This document shows, in pieces, positions 1 through 6,184 of a stretch of DNA of 64,000 nucleotides. The position numbers and the translations under genes were made by a program. Source of the DNA: a virus; IMG/VR virus record IMGVR_UViG_3300009168_000004, positions 1-64,000 of that record; one strand, written 5' to 3'. The number at the start of each line of letters is the position of its first letter. Positions within the stretch are counted from its first letter, which is position 1. A model generated the notes under the pieces. It was not told the DNA's origin, did no database searches, and worked only from the letters and a program-made list of their open reading frames with translations.

Positions 1-10
1 GGGTTCCTCT

Positions 11-292
11 TCAGACGTGGTCGTGGAAGACGGTCAGGTCAAGCCACTCTTGTGTGACGGCGAAGGTCACCCCGACGGTCGGGGCGGCAGCCAGGACGAA
101 CTGCATGGCGCTTTCGCCGTCCATCGAGTTGATGGCTTCGACGTCCGGGGCGGACACGAAGTCCAAGGCGTAGCCCGGGAAGTCGACGTGGACTGCGACG
201 TTCTCCAGGCGGCTGTCGTGGACGACGGTGATCGTCGAGCCGGGGAAGAGCTTGGAGAACTCGCGGGTGAAGTACTGGACGACGGTGATCAT
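11..292 (-). CDS. hypothetical protein, 93 aa
   Basis: Unrecognised 93-residue protein. The ATG at 292 overlaps the stop of the 35-codon gene upstream (ATGA) and has AGAGGA about eight bases before it, so the two are translationally coupled. It has no signal peptide, membrane segment or familiar motif; the residues alternate in a beta-strand manner over about 1-50. It is the second gene read from the promoter at 422-453 and is probably expressed early. The transcript continues past the left edge of the window. Confidence 0.6.
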   Translation of the reverse strand: MITVVQYFTREFSKLFPGSTITVVHDSRLENVAVHVDFPGYALDFVSAPDVEAINSMDGESAMQFVLAAAPTVGVTFAVTQEWLDLTVFHDHV

Positions 293-396
293 CGGGCGAT
301 CCTCTGGCGGATGTTGGCGCGGGCGAGAGCGGCGGCTGGCCCCATCGTGGAGCGGAAGGACCAGTAGTCGAAGGCGAAGGTTAGAAGGTTGCGCAT
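289..396 (-). CDS. very small protein, 35 aa
   Basis: A 35-codon gene from ATG 396 to a TGA that overlaps the next ATG (ATGA). The start is chosen because AGGAG lies six bases upstream, within a leader that begins at the promoter 422-453. The product is arginine-rich and amphipathic, starting MRNLLTFAFDYW. No family is recognised. The Shine-Dalgarno site is in the 3' arm of a perfect 9-bp hairpin (399-424), so translation may be controlled by RNA structure. Because of the coupled stop and start, the hairpin would also affect the 93-residue gene that follows. Confidence 0.55.
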   Translation of the reverse strand: MRNLLTFAFDYWSFRSTMGPAAALARANIRQRIAR

Positions 397-398
397 CG

Positions 399-424
399 GG
401 TAGCTCCTGTTTGGTGGAGCTACC
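399..424 (-). promoter_or_regulatory. leader hairpin sequestering a Shine-Dalgarno site
   Basis: On the minus strand GGTAGCTCC (424-416) pairs perfectly with GGAGCTACC (407-399) around an 8-base loop. The 3' arm contains the GGAG of the ribosome binding site for the gene starting at 396. The 5' arm begins at the -10-like box of the promoter, so it would be among the first transcribed bases. This looks like a translational switch; the trigger is not visible. Confidence 0.5.
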
Positions 425-453
425 TTACTCATGAAGCATTTGCAGAGTGTTAA
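422..453 (-). promoter_or_regulatory. left-arm promoter family, member 1
   Basis: Minus-strand TTAACA (453-448), then 20 bases beginning CTCTGCAAA, then TAAGGT (427-422). The same architecture, with strict 20- or 21-base spacing, recurs at 976, 1811, 2540, 6544, 8714, 9134, 9413, 9792 and 10293, and more weakly at 3318. The -35-like box contains the TAA stop of the gene upstream (450-452). The 20-base gap is longer than the usual 17 for sigma-70, so a phage-modified polymerase or an activator may be involved. Confidence 0.6.
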
Positions 454-944
454 TCCGCAGAGACCTTCGCCTTATTTTTCAGGGGCTGGCCCATCTTTCC
501 AAGGGTGTCCTGGTACGCGAACGCCGCCCTCAGGGCAGCCACCCGGTCAGCCTCGGTCCGGGGCAGGACCTCGACCTTCGAGTCCAGCATCGTGCTGTAG
601 CGGAACTTGCCGTCGGCGTTGGCGAAGGTCACGTACATGACCGGCTGGCGCTCGGCACCGACGTAGGCGCCGACGTGGGGTTCGGAGATCTCGGTGACCG
701 TGAACTTCGCGCCGCCCGAGTGGATGCGGTTGCCAGCCACGACCTGGTCGGCCCGGACGGTCCGCTGCTCCTTGAACCAGGCGTACGCCGCAGCGCCCCG
801 CTTGGTCAGCTTCTTGCCCGTGCCGGCGCAGCCGAAGCAGGTCGAGCCGTGCATCTGGCAGTAGGAGTAGCTGCCCGATCCGCCGCAGCGGCCGCAGTGG
901 GTTCGCTCGAACTCGGTGGACGGGGTGGTGGGGGTCGCGGTCAT
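450..944 (-). CDS. zinc-finger protein with a DnaJ-like CxxCxGxG motif, 164 aa
   Basis: 164-residue protein. Residues 17-42 carry CGRCGGSGSYSYC followed by CFGCAGTGK, that is two CxxC/CxGCxG knuckles resembling the zinc domain of DnaJ, so it probably binds one zinc ion. Residues 65-125 look like a small beta-rich domain and the C-terminus (130-164) is a basic helix. The ATG at 944 follows an AGGAGAT element inside the recurring GGCACAGGAG leader and lies below the promoter at 976-1008. The stop falls inside the next promoter's -35 box. The function is unknown; an accessory nucleic-acid- or protein-binding role is inferred only from the zinc motif. Confidence 0.7.
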   Translation of the reverse strand: MTATPTTPSTEFERTHCGRCGGSGSYSYCQMHGSTCFGCAGTGKKLTKRGAAAYAWFKEQRTVRADQVVAGNRIHSGGAKFTVTEISEPHVGAYVGAERQPVMYVTFANADGKFRYSTMLDSKVEVLPRTEADRVAALRAAFAYQDTLGKMGQPLKNKAKVSAD

Positions 945-975
945 CTTCAGATCTCCTGTGCCAGTTGGTGCAGAG

Positions 976-1008
976 ACAGTAGCCCTAGACTCTTCAACAG
1001 CTCGTCAA
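976..1008 (-). promoter_or_regulatory. left-arm promoter family, member 2
   Basis: Minus-strand TTGACG (1008-1003), 21 bases containing TTGAAGAGTCT, then TACTGT (981-976). It drives the zinc-finger gene at 944. As in member 1, the -35-like box contains the TGA stop of the upstream gene (1005-1007). Confidence 0.5.
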
Positions 1009-1356
1009 TGCGTCCCGTCGTAGTCAGGATTTTTCTTGGAGAATGCGTCCTGCTCGGCAAAGAGCGCCGCCAGGCGGGTCCGCATCCCGACGGTCTGGTC
1101 CATCAGGGCGGCCAGGACGTCGGACAGCGACTCGATGCCGGAGCCCTGGGCGTCCAGGACCGGCAGGCCGTGGGCGATCCCGTTGCCGGTCACGAGCCAG
1201 TCCTGCCCGGACCAGACGAGCTCGACGGGCCCGCGCATCCACAGGACGGTTCCCGAGGGCAGGGGTCTGGCTGAACTCGAAGCCGGCCATCCTGGCGACG
1301 GCCTCGAAGGGGTGGGGTGCGGTGGTGGTGGTGGTGGTGGTGGTGGTGGTGGTCAT
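1005..1356 (-). CDS. small phage protein split over two frames (frameshift), poly-threonine start
   Basis: Translation probably starts at ATG 1356, preceded by GGAGAAGCAATC, and begins with eleven threonines encoded by an uninterrupted (ACC)11 tract, then APHPFEAVARMAGFEFSQTP. The sensible continuation, GTVLWMRGPVELVWSGQDWL and on to the stop at 1005, lies in the -1 frame; its own first ATG (1238) has no ribosome binding site. A slip near the CAGACCCCTG at about 1270 would join the two parts into one protein of about 116 residues. This may be a programmed -1 shift, a real mutation or a sequencing indel. The family is not recognised. Confidence 0.45.
1321..1353. repeat. (GGT)11 trinucleotide microsatellite
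   Basis: Eleven uninterrupted GGT triplets on the plus strand (ACC on the coding strand) immediately after the start codon of the gene at 1356. They encode eleven threonines. The unit is a triplet, so length variation would not change the reading frame. Confidence 0.9.
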
Positions 1357-1535
1357 GATTGCTTCTCCATCATCGTCTGGAACCTCTGGAGCCAGTCGTC
1401 CATGAAACGATGGTGGACCTCCATGGTCGAGTGCATGCTGCTCGCTGCTCTCTGCATTTCGCTTGCTGCCGAAGACATCGTGCTCGCGGCTCGGGAGACT
1501 TCCTCCGCTCCCAATAGAGTTATGTATCGTTCCAT
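1353..1535 (-). CDS. small amphipathic helical protein, 60 aa
   Basis: 60-residue protein with alternating alanine/serine and methionine heptads (for example ASTMSSAASEMQRAASSM), probably one long amphipathic helix or short coiled coil. The ATG at 1535 has GGAGAGAG seven bases upstream. Its TGA overlaps the ATG of the poly-threonine gene (ATGA), so the two are coupled. Function unknown. Confidence 0.6.
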   Translation of the reverse strand: MERYITLLGAEEVSRAASTMSSAASEMQRAASSMHSTMEVHHRFMDDWLQRFQTMMEKQS

Positions 1536-1547
1536 TTGCTCTCTCCT

Positions 1548-1784
1548 TCAGCGGTAGTAGCGGTTGGACTTGCGGCGGTAGGGGGACAGGTCGTAGCGGC
1601 GGGCAGCAGCCTCGTCGGCCTTGCTGACCGCGCGGGGGACGCTGGCCCAGCCCGACGCCCACTCGACGCCGTCCTCGGACAGCTTCGGCGCGCCCAGCTT
1701 CGTGTGGCCGGTGACGTGGGGGTTGGCGCTCTGCGAGAGACCGGACAGGCAGGCCATGCGGCCGAACTCAAAGGGGGTAGCCAT
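1548..1784 (-). CDS. hypothetical protein, 78 aa
   Basis: 78-residue basic protein with a tyrosine/arginine-rich C-terminus (RRYDLSPYRRKSNRYYR). The ATG at 1784 has AAGGACAACCCCG upstream and is the first gene after the promoter at 1811-1842. No family is recognised and no membrane segment is present. The basic tail would suit RNA or DNA binding, but that is only inference from composition. Confidence 0.55.
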   Translation of the reverse strand: MATPFEFGRMACLSGLSQSANPHVTGHTKLGAPKLSEDGVEWASGWASVPRAVSKADEAAARRYDLSPYRRKSNRYYR

Positions 1785-1810
1785 CGGGGTTGTCCTTTCG
1801 GGTTGCAGGC

Positions 1811-1842
1811 ACCTTACCCAAGACTCTTCAAAAGAACATCAA
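1811..1842 (-). promoter_or_regulatory. left-arm promoter family, member 3
   Basis: Minus-strand TTGATG (842-837 of this kilobase), exactly 20 bases, then TAAGGT (816-811). The TGA stop of the HD-hydrolase gene upstream (1839-1841) lies inside the -35-like box. It drives the gene starting at 1784. Confidence 0.55.
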
Positions 1843-2291
1843 CGCAGCATCCCCAGCAGAGCATCTTGCAGAACTATCTGGGCGGTCTCGTACCGACGGG
1901 CTAGGCTGGGTGTCAGCCCGTCGGACCTGGCGGGGTCCAGGTTGTCGGCCAGGTCGGCCAGCTTCACCCGGACGGCATCGAAGTTCCCCGACTGGGCGAT
2001 CGCCTGGATGTACTCGGCGTAGGTCTTCCGGTGGTCTCGGGTCAGGAGGGCGACCGACTCGATCACGCCCAGCGGGAAGCCAGCGAACCGGAGGTCGTCG
2101 GCGTCGACGTGCGTGTCCTCGATCGCGTCGTGGAGCAGGGCGACCATCTTTATCTCGAGCGGAGCGTAGGCTCCCAGCCGGCGCATCACGCGATCAGCGT
2201 GCTGCCAGTAGGGCTCGCCCCTCTTGTCCGTCAGCCCGTCGTGGGCATCCTTGACGAAGTCCAGGGTTCTCCTCAGGTCCATCGGCTGCAT
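1839..2291 (-). CDS. HD-domain phosphohydrolase, (p)ppGpp-hydrolase-like
   Basis: 150-residue metal-dependent HD hydrolase. Visible metal ligands are H in YWQHADRV, the HD of ALLHDAIEDT and the late D of VKLADLADNL, the pattern of the SpoT/MESH1-type (p)ppGpp hydrolase branch (HD_4). That branch removes the 3' pyrophosphate of alarmones; a nucleotidase role is the main alternative. The length fits a stand-alone hydrolase domain with no synthetase or TGS domain. The ATG at 2291 follows GGAGCAGGAAG. A phage alarmone hydrolase could keep the host from entering the stringent response during infection, but the substrate is inferred from motifs only. Confidence 0.75.
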   Translation of the reverse strand: MQPMDLRRTLDFVKDAHDGLTDKRGEPYWQHADRVMRRLGAYAPLEIKMVALLHDAIEDTHVDADDLRFAGFPLGVIESVALLTRDHRKTYAEYIQAIAQSGNFDAVRVKLADLADNLDPARSDGLTPSLARRYETAQIVLQDALLGMLR

Positions 2292-2302
2292 CTTCCTGCT
2301 CC

Positions 2303-2506
2303 TCAGATCGTGATGGTCTTGTGGGTGACTTCGGTCAGCAGGACCCGATAGTCGTGGTCCAGGCGAGCGCCGTCCCGGCGGATGCGGGCGACGGCAGCCT
2401 TCGCGATCTCCAGGGTGGTGAAGGTCTGGTCGTTGGCCGAGACGACGTCGGTGCCGTTCTTCGACATCCAGAGGGTGCTGACGCGGTAGAAGGTGTTCGT
2501 GCTCAT
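2303..2506 (-). CDS. hypothetical protein, 67 aa
   Basis: 67-residue protein beginning MSTNTFYRVSTLW, a short beta-rich domain of a kind common among small phage early proteins, with a probable helix at residues 28-42. The ATG at 2506 is chosen because GGCACAGGACTTCAGACC precedes it, the extended leader motif also found before other left-arm genes. It is the first gene after the promoter at 2540-2571 and lies 11 bases upstream of the HD hydrolase. No function can be assigned. Confidence 0.6.
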   Translation of the reverse strand: MSTNTFYRVSTLWMSKNGTDVVSANDQTFTTLEIAKAAVARIRRDGARLDHDYRVLLTEVTHKTITI

Positions 2507-2539
2507 GGTCTGAAGTCCTGTGCCTGTTTCGATGGGGCT

Positions 2540-2571
2540 AGCATATTCAAGAAACGTTTGCAGAGCGTTAA
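2540..2571 (-). promoter_or_regulatory. left-arm promoter family, member 4
   Basis: Minus-strand TTAACG (571-566 of the kilobase), 20 bases starting CTCTGCAAA, then TATGCT (545-540). It drives the gene at 2506 and the HD hydrolase behind it. Confidence 0.55.
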
Positions 2572-2574
2572 CGA

Positions 2575-2608
2575 TCACAGGTACCTCCAAGCATTTTCCA
2601 TGGCGCCC
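2575..2608 (-). repeat. 34-bp direct repeat, copy 1 (gene-end remnant)
   Basis: Identical over 34 bases to 2870-2903. On the minus strand it reads as the last ten codons of the 96-residue gene (GAMENAWRYL, stop) plus its downstream GGAGGTACCTGTG ribosome-binding/start signal. Here it is detached from that gene: a stand-alone 11-codon ORF (MGAMENAWRYL) follows the stop of the 86-residue gene. It looks like a recombination or duplication scar. Confidence 0.8.
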
Positions 2609-2612
2609 ATGA

Positions 2613-2873
2613 TCAGGTCGTCGAGTTGATTGCGGTGGATAGGGCGCTCATCGCGCAGTGGCAGGGGTGGTCGGCTCCGGTGCATCCGTCGCCGCAGTGG
2701 TTCTTGGATCGCTGGGCGGCAAACAGCTTGGCAAAGTCCTCCTGCGCCTTGTTCGCGATCGCCAGCTCCCGGGCCTCGTCGGCCGTCAACCACTCGCGGT
2801 CTTCGGGGGTTGGGGAGCCGCCCAGCATGAACAGCCGGGTGGCCATCGAGTCGTCGTTCGGGTCTTGGGTCAC
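2613..2873 (-). CDS. hypothetical protein with Cys/His cluster, 86 aa
   Basis: 86-residue protein starting at the GTG at 2873, which overlaps the upstream stop (GTGA) and has GGAGG five bases before it; this beats the internal ATG, which lacks such a site. Residues about 62-75 carry CGDGCTGADHPCHC, a compact Cys/His cluster likely to bind metal. The N-terminal half is helical and acidic (EDREWLTADEARELAIANK). The first bases of the gene lie next to one copy of the 34-bp repeat, and the other copy lies just after its stop. Function unknown. Confidence 0.6.
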   Translation of the reverse strand: MTQDPNDDSMATRLFMLGGSPTPEDREWLTADEARELAIANKAQEDFAKLFAAQRSKNHCGDGCTGADHPCHCAMSALSTAINSTT

Positions 2874-2903
2874 AGGTACCTCCAAGCATTTTCCATGGCG
2901 CCC
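2870..2903 (-). repeat. 34-bp direct repeat, copy 2
   Basis: Perfect match to 2575-2608. In this position it is the natural end of the 96-residue gene and the GGAGG-GTG start signal of the 86-residue gene. Confidence 0.8.
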
Positions 2904-3160
2904 TTGAGGGCTTCCTTCTGCGACAGGCCATAGCCCGACCACATCCGGCCGTTCGGATACCACACGACGATCTGGTCCGGACCGTCCTTGTGGCCGCGGG
3001 CCATCAGCCACTGCTTGCCGTGGAGGGTGGCCACCCGGAAGCCGACGAACTCGTCGATGCCGGAGTAGTCCTTGGCGAATGCGGGCTTGTCGACCAGCGG
3101 GAGGTCTACGCGGAACTCGGCGAAGCCGGTCGGGATCTGGATGGTGACGGTGCGGGCCAT
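2870..3160 (-). CDS. hypothetical protein, 96 aa
   Basis: 96-residue protein with a beta-rich first half (MARTVTIQIPTGFAEFRVD) and a C-terminal helix ending in MENAWRYL. The end of the gene is duplicated at 2575-2608. The ATG at 3160 follows the stop of the 40-residue gene by one base, and the stop overlaps the next GTG (GTGA), so three genes are coupled. No known domain is recognised. Confidence 0.6.
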   Translation of the reverse strand: MARTVTIQIPTGFAEFRVDLPLVDKPAFAKDYSGIDEFVGFRVATLHGKQWLMARGHKDGPDQIVVWYPNGRMWSGYGLSQKEALKGAMENAWRYL

Positions 3161-3161
3161 G

Positions 3162-3284
3162 TTAGCAGGCCCCCGTGAGGGTGATGCGGAGGCGGCCAGC
3201 GTCGGCCTTGAAGCCGATGCCGCGCTGAGCGAGGCCGGCGATCGTTTCGATGAATTGTTCGAGGTCTACGCAGTCGATGGTCAT
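3162..3284 (-). CDS. very small protein, 40 aa
   Basis: 40-codon gene from ATG 3284 to TAA at 3162, with AGGACAACTCCA before the start. The product begins MTIDCVDLEQFIETIAGL and has a helix followed by a beta hairpin ending in Cys. It is the first gene below the promoter-like element at 3318. The leader contains a short GCCTG/CAGGC hairpin. Function unknown. Confidence 0.5.
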   Translation of the reverse strand: MTIDCVDLEQFIETIAGLAQRGIGFKADAGRLRITLTGAC

Positions 3285-3317
3285 TGGAGTTGTCCTGTTG
3301 CCTGTTTCGATGCAGGC

Positions 3318-3349
3318 ACCGTACTCCAAGACTCTTCAACAGAACATCT
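3318..3349 (-). promoter_or_regulatory. left-arm promoter family, weak member
   Basis: The TACGGT -10-like box (323-318 of the kilobase) and the TTGAAGAGTCTTGG interior match the family, but the -35-like box is degenerate (AGATGT). It is positioned to drive the genes from 3284 down to 2613. Confidence 0.4.
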
Positions 3350-3377
3350 CATGCAGGGATCATTCGCAGAAAAAAGT

Positions 3378-3764
3378 TCAGGCCGGCTTCTTGGGCTCCG
3401 CCGCCAGGTGCTCCCCGGCCAGGCCTCGGGCGTCGTTCGCCCCGGCGGCGATCCGACGGACGACCTCCACGCTCGCCAGGAGCCACGCCCGTCGGGCATC
3501 GCTGTAGGCATCCCGTTCATCCCGGGCCTTCGACTCAGCCTCCCAGCGGGCTGCTCTGGTCGCCCGGAGGGCCTCCCGCTTCACCGGGTCGTGGAGGGCA
3601 CAGAAGCCCATCCGCTTGCCCTCGTACTGGCGCCAGACCTTCACCTTGTTTCGGCACTGGTGGCTGAAGTAGCTGCCCACTCCCCGGACGGCGCACCGGC
3701 ACCGAGTGGCGTCGGGCTGACGCTGACTGAGCGCCCGGTTCGGGGACCAGATGAAGAAGCTCAT
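3378..3764 (-). CDS. hypothetical protein with N-terminal Cys/His zinc motif, 128 aa
   Basis: 128-residue protein. Residues 22-58 hold RCRC, HQC and GFCALH, a Cys/His arrangement expected to bind zinc; residues 60-125 are a charged helical region rich in Arg, Ala and Glu. Similar architectures occur as small phage zinc proteins of unknown role. The ATG at 3764 lies five bases below the stop of the membrane-peptide gene, and the stop is 29 bases above the weak promoter at 3318-3349. Confidence 0.6.
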   Translation of the reverse strand: MSFFIWSPNRALSQRQPDATRCRCAVRGVGSYFSHQCRNKVKVWRQYEGKRMGFCALHDPVKREALRATRAARWEAESKARDERDAYSDARRAWLLASVEVVRRIAAGANDARGLAGEHLAAEPKKPA

Positions 3765-3768
3765 GGGG

Positions 3769-3885
3769 TCACCGGAGGAGGAGTGGACCGAGGACTGCGG
3801 CCAGGTACAGGCCGAGGATGACCACCCAGAAGACCAGCTCGCTCAGGCATCCTCGGAGCCTTCCGTTTCCGTCGCCGGATACCAT
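3769..3885 (-). CDS. short membrane protein, 38 aa
   Basis: 38-residue protein with one hydrophobic segment at residues about 14-37 (LSELVFWVVILGLYLAAVLG). The ATG at 3885, with AGAAGG six bases upstream, lies inside the 3' end of the 91-residue gene and overlaps it by 43 bases in another frame. Single-pass and very short. Which small membrane role it plays cannot be told. Confidence 0.4.
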   Translation of the reverse strand: MVSGDGNGRLRGCLSELVFWVVILGLYLAAVLGPLLLR

Positions 3886-4118
3886 CTCGCACCCTTCTCG
3901 CCCTGCGTCACTGCGCTGTGAACCTTGCCGCGATCGCGCAGCCACTTCAGATCCGGGTCGATCAGGTTCGACTTCAGCCCAGCCCTCTTGCGTTCTTCGC
4001 ACCGAAAGTACGACTTGAACACGTCGGCCCCACTCAGTCCGGGGCTGGCCCGGATGATGCTCTCGATGATGCTCCGACGGACCAGCGTTCGGCCATCAGT
4101 GTACTTGGGCATCTTCAC
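3843..4118 (-). CDS. hypothetical winged-helix-like protein, 91 aa
   Basis: 91-residue basic protein. Residues 10-75 suggest three helices followed by a beta wing (RRSIIESIIRASPGLSGADV, then DLKWLRDRGKVHSAV and GARWYPA), the order expected of a winged-helix DNA-binding fold, though no specific family is recognised. The ATG at 4118 follows GGGAGGAGTGAAG. It may be a small transcription regulator, but that is inferred from the secondary-structure pattern alone. Confidence 0.55.
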   Translation of the reverse strand: MKMPKYTDGRTLVRRSIIESIIRASPGLSGADVFKSYFRCEERKRAGLKSNLIDPDLKWLRDRGKVHSAVTQGEKGARWYPATETEGSEDA

Positions 4119-4145
4119 TCCTCCCTGATGGTCTCATCGCCGTTG

Positions 4146-4370
4146 TCATCGCGCTCTCTTATTCCACGCGGCGGAGGCCTCGGCTCGTCGTGGATAGCCG
4201 ATCGTGTTTGTCATTCCCATCGGACAGCCGTCTCGAATGTCACGGCAATAGGCGCGCCAGCTTGCGATTGTTGAGCCGTTGCTGTCGTGCTCCAGCCCGG
4301 CCTCCGATCCGCAAAACGGACACGGCTGCAACTCGCCCTTGATCGGCGGTACAATGACGGGCTCGGTCAT
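4146..4370 (-). CDS. Lar-like restriction-alleviation zinc protein, 74 aa
   Basis: 74-residue protein matching the Lar family pattern: LQPCPFCGSEAGL near the N-terminus, a second Cys pair region (YCRDIRDGCP) and the closing aromatic AEASAAWNKR. Lar of the Rac prophage modulates type I restriction in E. coli; most phage homologues are annotated by this zinc motif alone and their function is untested. The ATG at 4370 overlaps the stop of the gene upstream (ATGA), giving the usual length for the family. An anti-restriction role is plausible but not shown. Confidence 0.65.
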   Translation of the reverse strand: MTEPVIVPPIKGELQPCPFCGSEAGLEHDSNGSTIASWRAYCRDIRDGCPMGMTNTIGYPRRAEASAAWNKRAR

Positions 4371-4615
4371 GGCTTGGTTCCAAGAACTGCCGTCCTGGTC
4401 CTGTCGATCGCATCCACAAGGGGGTTGGTCCCGGCATCGCTCAGCTCTGCCCAAGTGACCGTGCGGGAGTCTCGAGCCTGCAGGGGGTGGTGCAAAGCGC
4501 AGGTCGTCACCGCGATGCCCTCCGGCACGATGCGCATCACGGTCGTCGCTTCGTCGAAGCCCTTGCCCCGGTGAACCCTGTCGACGTGGGCGGCGGCTCT
4601 CATCAGCATGTCCAT
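4367..4615 (-). CDS. hypothetical protein, 82 aa
   Basis: 82-residue protein with no recognised family; a helical start (MDMLMRAAAHVDRVHR) and a beta-rich middle containing two nearby residues Cys and His (TTCALHH). The ATG at 4615 follows GAGGAGAGAAGTGA. It is coupled to the Lar-like gene by an ATGA overlap. Confidence 0.6.
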   Translation of the reverse strand: MDMLMRAAAHVDRVHRGKGFDEATTVMRIVPEGIAVTTCALHHPLQARDSRTVTWAELSDAGTNPLVDAIDRTRTAVLGTKP

Positions 4616-4646
4616 TCACTTCTCTCCTCTGTTGCAATGGCTTGGG

Positions 4647-5693
4647 TCAACCGGCTCGCGTGGCTGACCTCCCCTTGAAGCGTTCGACCGAGTAGTCGTG
4701 GACGACGAAGCCGAGGGCGGCGTCGCCCCGCTCGTGCTCGGCGATCCACGTCTTGCCCTTCAGCGTCTCCCGCCAGAAGCCCCGGACCATGTGCCGCTTC
4801 CTGCGGGCCAGGGCCTGCACGCGGTCCAGGATCGTCATGGCCCGGATCGTCGGGACGGTCAGGGTGACGACAGTGTGCGAGATGAACTTCTTGTAGTTCC
4901 CCTTGGCCACGTAGCCCTTCGAGGGGTGGACTTCGCGGAAGGCGACGGGAAGGTCGTTGATCGTCGAGAGGAACGCCCAGAGATAGCGCAGGTCGCCGGC
5001 GAGCTCAGCGATCGGGTTGTGCTTCTGGATCTCGACCATCATCTGCGAGATGGTGGTCTCGATCAGGGGCGACGGCATGATCCCGACGTGGGGGCTCCTG
5101 TAGTGCAGGTCACCCGTGAGCACGCCCTCGACCGACGCCGTCGTCGTGGCCCGGTCGGGCTGCAGGTGCGAGGCGATCGGCATCTCCCGGTCCATGACCC
5201 TCCAGGGGAGGGGGTGGTCCTCCGAGCACCAGGCGTACGCCAGGAAGTGGGGCTGCGCTTGCTCGAGCGTCTCGTCGTGCGCACCGTAGGTGTGGCTGGC
5301 GCACTCGATCGCCGTGAAGGCGTAGTCGATCGTCGGGTGCTGGATGCACAGCCAGCCGAGGCGCGCGGGCATCTCCCCGATGGATGGGGGGTCCAGGAAC
5401 TGGGTGCCGATCTCGAGGGCCCTGCTGTGCCGGACCCTGGCGTTGTACTCGATCCACGTCACCCGGTGGGGCAGGCGAGACAGGAAGCGCATCGCGTTCA
5501 GCGACGCAGCCGTGTCCTCTCCGAGCCGATCCGCACCGCCGATGTCCGCGAGGAACGAACTCATCGAGTCGTCCATCACGAACTTGCGGGCTCCGGCCAG
5601 CGTCTCGGCGAACTTGCGCCCCCCGATCAGGTGCCCGTGCTTGGACAGGCACCGGCCGATGATCGCGTCGGCCAGGGTCGGGGGGTTCTTCAA
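4647..5693 (-). CDS. conserved-looking phage protein, 348 aa, function unknown
   Basis: 348-residue protein without a family I can name. The start is the TTG at 5693, chosen because AGGAGGG lies about five bases upstream and because it overlaps the stop of the cyclotransferase gene (TTGA). The N-terminal two thirds are mixed alpha/beta and rich in His and aromatic residues; the last 60 residues are basic (RRKRHMVRGFWRETLKGKTW, later ERGDAALGFVVHDYSV). The basic C-terminal block suggests nucleic acid contact. It belongs to the same transcription unit as the first cyclotransferase-like gene, the only hint of a shared role. Confidence 0.6.
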   Translation of the reverse strand: MKNPPTLADAIIGRCLSKHGHLIGGRKFAETLAGARKFVMDDSMSSFLADIGGADRLGEDTAASLNAMRFLSRLPHRVTWIEYNARVRHSRALEIGTQFLDPPSIGEMPARLGWLCIQHPTIDYAFTAIECASHTYGAHDETLEQAQPHFLAYAWCSEDHPLPWRVMDREMPIASHLQPDRATTTASVEGVLTGDLHYRSPHVGIMPSPLIETTISQMMVEIQKHNPIAELAGDLRYLWAFLSTINDLPVAFREVHPSKGYVAKGNYKKFISHTVVTLTVPTIRAMTILDRVQALARRKRHMVRGFWRETLKGKTWIAEHERGDAALGFVVHDYSVERFKGRSATRAG

Positions 5694-6184
5694 GCCACCC
5701 TCCTGTGGCTCTGGGTGCGCGCCCAGCTCAGCAGCCCGTCCGGGCCCGGTTGGACGTACCGGCTGCGCGGAACCTCGCCCCACGTGCGCGGCATGGGCTC
5801 GTAGACCCAAGCGATGTAGTCCTTCGGATCGCCGTCGATCCTGACCCGGCGCTTGACCCTGCGGTAGTGCCCGTGGGCTACGCCCTCGAGCCGGTCCATC
5901 GACTTCAGCATGTCCGCCTCGTCCGGGCCCTTCAGGTCGAAGACCTCGCCCCGGACCTGGGCTCCGCCGGGGTGCCCGTCACAGTTGAAGATGTAGGGGT
6001 AGCCCACGTTCTTCATCCGATACGTCGCCCTGGTCGTCGCCTCGCCCTGGAACGATGCTCGGTCCAAGTGCCAGTGGTTCCCATAACCTCTCATCAAGGT
6101 CCCGTACACAAACACCAGCGTCCGCTGGTCCCGGACCTTCGTCGGGGCGTTGCAGAACAAGATCGTGTCGCGCTTCGTCGTCAT
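5690..6184 (-). CDS. gamma-glutamylcyclotransferase-like (GGCT/AIG2) protein 1
   Basis: 164-residue protein of the GGCT/AIG2-like fold. It shows the family's substrate-cavity motif VFVYGTLMRGYGNHWHL and the LEG block (KSMDRLEGVAHGHYRRV) whose Glu is the usual general acid/base. Members cyclise gamma-glutamyl amines to 5-oxoproline or act on related isopeptide amides. The ATG at 6184 is preferred over 6202 because AGGAGAAGGCA precedes it. Together with the second GGCT gene (6590) and the amidoligase (7609), it suggests making and trimming of gamma-glutamyl or peptide tags, as proposed for phage amidoligase neighbourhoods. Confidence 0.8.
   Translation of the reverse strand: MTTKRDTILFCNAPTKVRDQRTLVFVYGTLMRGYGNHWHLDRASFQGEATTRATYRMKNVGYPYIFNCDGHPGGAQVRGEVFDLKGPDEADMLKSMDRLEGVAHGHYRRVKRRVRIDGDPKDYIAWVYEPMPRTWGEVPRSRYVQPGPDGLLSWARTQSHRRVA

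Noticed and set aside
1024-1662. 212-codon frame through the poly-threonine region
   Set aside because: Only its part from ATG 1356 to about 1270 looks real; upstream it is out of frame with the two good genes at 1353-1784.
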